DNA of 64,000 nt from Deinococcus malanensis (GTDB taxonomy: Bacteria; Deinococcota; Deinococci; Deinococcales; Deinococcaceae). Position numbers and translations under genes: made by a program. This document shows, in pieces, positions 59,955-64,000 of the stretch (position 1 is the first letter of the stretch; each line of letters opens with the position of its first letter). The DNA lies in NCBI RefSeq assembly GCF_014647655.1, contig NZ_BMPP01000008.1, positions 1 through 64,000 on the forward strand. The letters run 5' to 3'. The notes below the pieces were generated by a model. That model was not told the origin of the DNA. It saw only the letters and a program-made list of their open reading frames with translations, and ran no database searches.

Positions 59955-61712
59955 ATGAAGCGGATTGCCATCTTTCTCTCATCTGCCCTGCTGGTTGCGA
60001 TGGCGAGTCACGGTCGCGCGCAGTCCAGCGATCCCTTCCAGCGCAGTGCTCCGGTCCAGACCCTGCCGGCATTGCGGGGCACTTCGCCCACCACGCCTCC
60101 GGTCACAGTGCCGCTGAAGCTCACAGGAACCCAGAACGCGGCGTTCGGGACACCGCGCGCCAGCAGCGACGGCAGCAATACCCGGGTGGTTTTTGACCTG
60201 CAGCCTGGCGTCACCTACAGCCTGACTCCGACCTTTACGGGGCTGCGGCTGGACATTCAGGGCGCGCGGGTAATCCCGGCCATGACCGCCCGCCTGGGGG
60301 CCAGCGTCAGCGAGTACCGCGCCGGCGGGGGCCAGGCCACCCTGATTACCCCCTTCCCACTGTCCTTTACCGATGGATGGAAGGCCAGCGAGGCCACCCT
60401 GGCCAACGGCAACCGGGTGCTGATCCTGGAGTTCGGTCCGACCGTCGAGGGCGGAGCCAGCGCTGCCCTGAAGGCAAATGTGCGGGTGACCCCTGCCCCG
60501 GCCGCCGCGACGCCGGCGACTGCCGTCAAGACTCCGGTCAAGGAAGGCCTGCCCCCAGGCGACACCGTGGCGCCCGTCAAGGTGCTGCCCCCCGCCCCGG
60601 CGCTGCCCGGCGCCGACGCCAATGTGCCCAGCGCGCTCGTGGGCCGCATTCCCGGAACTGCGCAGGCGGGAGCACAGCTGTCCGCCCCGCGGATCGGCAA
60701 GAACCCTGGACAGACACGTCTGGTCCTGGACCTTCCGGCCGGTGCCAGCTACCGCATTGTGCCCTCGGGTGTCAGCCTGCGCATCGAACTCAGCGGCGTG
60801 ACCGGCGGGGCGCAGGGTGCCGAGAACATCAGCCCCGAACTGCGCTCCTGGCGCTTCGAGCCGGTTGGCGGAGGGCTGCAGGCGACCCTGGTGACAGCCG
60901 CGCGGGTCACCGAGCGCAGCGGCTGGCGGGCCCAGCTGTTGCCCCCGTCCGGAAGCGACCGCTCCCGTCTGGTGATCGACATCTCGCCAGCGATGGCCAA
61001 CCTGACGCCGCTGTCCCCCCGCGAGAAAGTCCTGGCTGCAGTGCCCCCGGTTCCGGTCACGCGTGGTACGGCCATCCTGGCCCTGAGTGCCAGCTATGTC
61101 CAGCCGCGTGTGGTGCTTGATCCGGGTCATGGTGGACGTGACCCTGGGGCGGTCGGCACGGTGATCGAAAAGGAAATTACCCTGGGGGTGGCGCTCCGCG
61201 TACGCGACATGCTGCGGGCGGCTGGTGTGGATGTGGTCATGACGCGCGACACCGACCGCGCCCTACACAGCAGTAAAAACACTGACCTGGAAATGCGCGC
61301 CGCCACTAGTGCGCCCGGAACGCAGCTGTTTGTCAGCATTCACGTCAACGCGCTGGAAGCCAAGACGGCCCTGCGCGGCTACGGCATCGAGACCTGGTGG
61401 AACCCCAACCACCCGCTGTCGAGCAGTCTCGCGGCGATCCTGCAGCGGTCGATGGTGGCGGAATCCGGCGCCTTCTCGCGTGGGCTCAAAAACAACCTGT
61501 CCCTGGGCGTTTTGCGCAATAGCCGCGTTCCGGCGGCGCTGATCGAGATCGGCTTCGCCAGTCACCCGGTCGACGGCCTGAACCTGCAGGACGAGAACTA
61601 TCTTGACCGCGTGGCTCTCGGGGTGGCCAGCGGCATCCGTGAGGCCCTGATCTCAGGGGTGACGGCCAGCCGGCAGGTGCTGACCCCCAGTGCAGGTGGC
61701 GCAGAGAAGTGA
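59955..61712 (+). CDS. N-acetylmuramoyl-L-alanine amidase (AmiC-like)
   Basis: A 585-residue exported zinc amidase that cleaves the amide between MurNAc and the stem peptide, usually for daughter-cell separation. It has a signal peptide (IAIFLSSALLVAMASHGRA) and two AMIN-like beta domains (TRVVFDLQPGVTYSLTPTFT; TRLVLDLPAGASYRIVPSGV) separated by a Pro/Ala linker. The C-terminal Amidase_3 domain has VVLDPGHGGRDPGAVG (His), EKEITLGVALRVRDML (Glu), QLFVSIHVNALEAK (His) and ALIEIGFASHPVDGL (Glu). It overlaps the next gene by four bases. Confidence 0.93.
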   Translation: MKRIAIFLSSALLVAMASHGRAQSSDPFQRSAPVQTLPALRGTSPTTPPVTVPLKLTGTQNAAFGTPRASSDGSNTRVVFDLQPGVTYSLTPTFTGLRLDIQGARVIPAMTARLGASVSEYRAGGGQATLITPFPLSFTDGWKASEATLANGNRVLILEFGPTVEGGASAALKANVRVTPAPAAATPATAVKTPVKEGLPPGDTVAPVKVLPPAPALPGADANVPSALVGRIPGTAQAGAQLSAPRIGKNPGQTRLVLDLPAGASYRIVPSGVSLRIELSGVTGGAQGAENISPELRSWRFEPVGGGLQATLVTAARVTERSGWRAQLLPPSGSDRSRLVIDISPAMANLTPLSPREKVLAAVPPVPVTRGTAILALSASYVQPRVVLDPGHGGRDPGAVGTVIEKEITLGVALRVRDMLRAAGVDVVMTRDTDRALHSSKNTDLEMRAATSAPGTQLFVSIHVNALEAKTALRGYGIETWWNPNHPLSSSLAAILQRSMVAESGAFSRGLKNNLSLGVLRNSRVPAALIEIGFASHPVDGLNLQDENYLDRVALGVASGIREALISGVTASRQVLTPSAGGAEK

Positions 61713-62065
61713 CCAGTACCCCGGAAGCCTCCTTTCGTGACCGGGTGCTTTCGCTGGTGGCCCGCATCCCCGAGGGCCGGGTGATGACCTATGGACAGCT
61801 CGCCCTGCTGGCCGGTCAGCCCGGGGCGGCGCGCCAGGCCGGGTATGTAATGAACGCCCTGATGGGCGGCAGCGATCTGCCCTGGCAGCGCGTGATCAAT
61901 GCCCAGGGACGGGTGAGCACCCACAAGCTGGGATTCGGGGACATGCAAGAAAGGCTGCTGATGTCCGAAGGGGTGGCATTCGACTCTTCGGGCCGCTGTG
62001 ATCTGGCACGGCTGCAGTGGTGGCCCCCGGAGGCCGCGCCAGCTTCACCTGAACGGCTGCTGTAG
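61709..62065 (+). CDS. Alkyltransferase-like (ATL) protein
   Basis: A 118-residue homologue of the DNA-binding domain of O6-alkylguanine-DNA alkyltransferase. It has FRDRVLSLVARIPEGRVMTYG, then QLALLAGQPGAARQAGYVMN and the active-site region DLPWQRVINAQGRVSTHKLG. The reactive Cys of the PCHR motif is replaced by Trp (PWQR). ATL proteins flip and mark O6-alkylguanine for nucleotide excision repair instead of repairing it. GTG start inside the amidase stop (GTGA). Confidence 0.92.
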   Translation: MTSTPEASFRDRVLSLVARIPEGRVMTYGQLALLAGQPGAARQAGYVMNALMGGSDLPWQRVINAQGRVSTHKLGFGDMQERLLMSEGVAFDSSGRCDLARLQWWPPEAAPASPERLL

Positions 62066-62126
62066 AAAGCCGGTGTGAAGGGACGCTGAGTCCAACGTCC
62101 CAGGGGTCCGGGCGTATGCTGTCCCT

Positions 62127-63029
62127 ATGAACAGAACGCGGAACACTCATTGGGTGGCGGGCAGCGTGGTGTCCTGGATGCTGGGCGTCACGCTGGGCGT
62201 CATTCTGGGCATTACCCTGCTGATTGCCACGCCCCTCATGATGCGTCCCGCACAGACGGCAGCCGCCGCTGAAGGCAACCAGGCCGGCGGTCAGGAGCAG
62301 GAGGGGGGCAGCGAGTCGGTCTCGGGCATGGAGTCCCCCGGCGGTGAGGGCGAGGGAACCACAGGTACCCCCCAGGATGACCGCGAGGGCGCCACGGCCG
62401 GGGGAGAAGGTGCGGGCGGCGACGATGACAGCACCGGCATGGGCCCCGAGGGCGGCGAGGTGGGCAACACCGGGACCGGGGCAGCCAGAACCAGCAACGA
62501 CAACCAGGATATCGCCACCGAGGACGCTGGGGAGGACGATCCCGCCCGGCAGCGCAGCGTCGAGGCTCCGGAGGGCAGTGAGGCCGCCGGCCCGGATGGT
62601 AAAGGCATTCAGGAAATCGGCACCGAGCACAACAGTCCTGGCACAGGTGAAGGCGGTGAGGGTAGTGGCCAGCAAAATGAGAAGGACACGCCCGCCGCAG
62701 GAGAGGGCGGCACGGGGGACACCGGGACTGGCACGCCGGGCACCGGCACCACAAATGCTGGAAACGCAGCCGCTGGAAACCCAGGCGCTGGCAAGACCCT
62801 GTTCGCCACTTCCTGCGGCGGCTGCCATGGTCAGAACGGCGAGGGTGGCATCGGGCCGGCCATGACCGACGACGCCAACAAGTGGACCCTGGCCCAGTTC
62901 ACCGCCGCGGTGCGCCAGGGCAAGGCTCCTGACCGTGAACTGGGGCCGAACATGCCCCGCTTCTCCGAGGCGCAGCTGTCCGACGCCGACCTGGCCAGCA
63001 TTCATGCGTATGTGACCAGCCTGAACTGA
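62127..63029 (+). CDS. Membrane-anchored cytochrome c with long acidic linker
   Basis: A 300-residue exported c-type cytochrome. The N-terminal membrane anchor is VVSWMLGVTLGVILGITLLI. A linker of about 185 residues is almost only Gly, Glu, Ala, Thr, Asp and Gln. The C-terminal 85-residue class I cytochrome has the heme motif CGGCH in LFATSCGGCHGQNGEGGIGP and an axial Met in LGPNMPRFSEAQLSDADLAS. The linker could let the heme domain reach across the thick Deinococcus wall. TATGCT lies six bases before the ATG. Confidence 0.9.
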   Translation: MNRTRNTHWVAGSVVSWMLGVTLGVILGITLLIATPLMMRPAQTAAAAEGNQAGGQEQEGGSESVSGMESPGGEGEGTTGTPQDDREGATAGGEGAGGDDDSTGMGPEGGEVGNTGTGAARTSNDNQDIATEDAGEDDPARQRSVEAPEGSEAAGPDGKGIQEIGTEHNSPGTGEGGEGSGQQNEKDTPAAGEGGTGDTGTGTPGTGTTNAGNAAAGNPGAGKTLFATSCGGCHGQNGEGGIGPAMTDDANKWTLAQFTAAVRQGKAPDRELGPNMPRFSEAQLSDADLASIHAYVTSLN

Positions 63030-63057
63030 AGGTTTTAAGGACAGATTTCACGGATAA

Positions 63058-63085
63058 CGCCGCCTGGGAAACCAGGCGGCGTCTT
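63058..63085 (+). terminator. Terminator after the cytochrome c gene
   Basis: The perfect stem CGCCGCCTGG-GAAA-CCAGGCGGCG is followed by TCTTCTCT. Confidence 0.85.
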
Positions 63086-63174
63086 CTCTGAGTCTAGCAT
63101 AGCGCCGTCCCCCCGCCGTGTCTGCCGGGGATCTTCCAACAGGGCTGGCGGGCCGCTCCTACACTGCCGGGGCC

Positions 63175-64000
63175 ATGCGCCAACCCCTGAATTCCACCGC
63201 ACCGCGCCCTGGAGAACTCTTCGGCGTGATTTTCCGTACCCTGCCTGACCTGTGGCGCTGCGCCCCAGGGCTTATTTCGCTGCTGCTGGCGGTGGTCGTG
63301 GTGCAGGGACTGGTGCCCGCGGTCAGCGTGTTCCTGAGCAAGTGGACCATTGACGGCATCGGGCGCCTTGCTTCGGGCGGCGAGGCCAACCTGACCCTGC
63401 TGGCGCTGGCCTGGGCCGCCACCGCCCTGGTCGGGCAACTGACGAACGTGGGCGGTACGGTGCTGCAGGGCCATGCGGCCGACCACTTCACCGTCAGCAC
63501 GGTTACCAGCCTGATGCGCAAGATGCAGGCGCTGCCGGGTCTGGACGTCGTTGAAGACCCCCGGTTCCATGACGATGTCGAAACGCTTCAGACCGGAGCC
63601 CGATTTCGTCCGCTGAATCTGGTGGCCACCCTCCTGGGGCTGCTGCGCGCGGTGGTCGGCGTTCTGGGCGTGGCCGGCGCCCTGCTGGTCATCGGCTGGT
63701 GGGTACCGCTGGTGGTGGTGGCCGGCATTCTGCCGCTGGCACACGCCCAGATCCGCTTGCGGGAGGTTGGCTGGAGCCTGGCCATCCAGCGCACCCAGGA
63801 GGCGCGGGAACTGGCCTACGACCAGCAGGTCGGCATGCGTCACGAGTACGCCAAGGAGGTCCGGCTGTACGACCTGATGCCTTACCTGCTGGGCCGCTAC
63901 CAGCGCGGGGCTCTGGCCTATCAGGGCGTGATGCGCGGCATGCGCAACAGACAGGTGGTGGGTGTGCTGCCGCATCAGGCGCTGGCCCTGGCCGTCACCG
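63175..64000 (+). CDS. ABC exporter membrane domain (cut by window edge)
   Basis: The N-terminal 275 residues of a type I ABC half-transporter. Helices lie at about 30-50 (LISLLLAVVVVQGLVPAVSV), 65-90 (LTLLALAWAATALVGQL) and around 140-180 (LVATLLGLLRAVVGVLGVAG). The coupling region has DHFTVSTVTSLMRKMQALPG and YAKEVRLYDLMPYLLGRYQR, a pattern typical of ABC exporter transmembrane domains. The nucleotide-binding domain would follow outside the window. The ATG at 63175 has TACACT nine bases upstream. Confidence 0.88.
   Translation, partial: MRQPLNSTAPRPGELFGVIFRTLPDLWRCAPGLISLLLAVVVVQGLVPAVSVFLSKWTIDGIGRLASGGEANLTLLALAWAATALVGQLTNVGGTVLQGHAADHFTVSTVTSLMRKMQALPGLDVVEDPRFHDDVETLQTGARFRPLNLVATLLGLLRAVVGVLGVAGALLVIGWWVPLVVVAGILPLAHAQIRLREVGWSLAIQRTQEARELAYDQQVGMRHEYAKEVRLYDLMPYLLGRYQRGALAYQGVMRGMRNRQVVGVLPHQALALAVT

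Overview
The window looks like a chromosomal segment of a Deinococcus species. It is GC-rich (roughly two-thirds G+C by eye) and carries ddrC, a DNA-damage-response gene that I know only from Deinococcus. A 17-bp radiation/desiccation response motif (RDRM) sits directly in front of it. Many genes have a -10 hexamer of the form TANNNT only 5-8 bases before the start codon, which is the leaderless-mRNA layout known from Deinococcus. I see no rRNA, intact tRNA, CRISPR array, insertion sequence or prophage. Gene density is normal, with one clear accessory-looking gap at about 20.0-21.1 kb.

Layout. 0-5 kb: 5' end of ftsH (truncated by the window edge), a secreted copper-amine-oxidase-like domain protein, a peroxiredoxin, der, and a decayed GNAT acetyltransferase. 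5-10 kb: ddrC with its RDRM, two LptF/LptG-type permeases, and a cyclopropane-fatty-acid-synthase-like methyltransferase behind a 426-base gap. 10-18 kb: an RNase H-fold protein, ackA-pta, tsaE, a stand-alone Lrp/AsnC-type ligand-binding domain, gmk, a macro-domain protein and a phytanoyl-CoA-dioxygenase-like enzyme. 18-21 kb: a GH2 glycosidase, then about 1.1 kb with no large gene that holds a promoter-terminator module, a tRNA-tail-like fragment with a strong terminator, and a 30-residue membrane ORF. 21-30 kb: a secreted TPR protein, def-fmt and a LURP-like gene, an endonuclease III homologue, a membrane protein, fumC, and an S41 peptidase interrupted by an in-frame TAG.

30-38 kb: a tight nucleotide-metabolism run (thyA, HIT, dCMP deaminase-like, folA, MFS transporter), divergent corA and crcB-xseA, a lipoprotein, and a padR operon with two HAAS-type membrane proteins. 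38-50 kb: a sulfurtransferase, a sensor histidine kinase, surE, a LysM-M23 peptidase, truA, a cytochrome P450 facing a winged-helix regulator across a shared inverted repeat, aguB, a DsbA-like protein and an acyl-CoA dehydrogenase. 50-64 kb: a Crp/Fnr regulator, a GNAT, a five-gene operon of SHOCT-like/DUF4097/DUF2089 proteins, an RNase II/R-family enzyme, an 88-residue Cys-rich protein under a palindrome, aguA, a tandem GNAT, two cell-wall proteins, an alkyltransferase-like protein, a membrane-anchored cytochrome c, and the start of an ABC exporter.

How the genes work together. Genome maintenance is well represented (ddrC, nth-like, xseA, alkyltransferase-like protein, RNase II/R). So is nucleotide supply (gmk, thyA, dCMP deaminase-like, folA, surE). 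aguA and aguB lie 9 kb apart and together would convert agmatine to putrescine. The most unusual unit is the operon at 51.6-54.0 kb: three of its proteins carry the same short helical motif, and a 38-codon ORF is translationally coupled on both sides. Families are named from recalled motifs; no database search was run.
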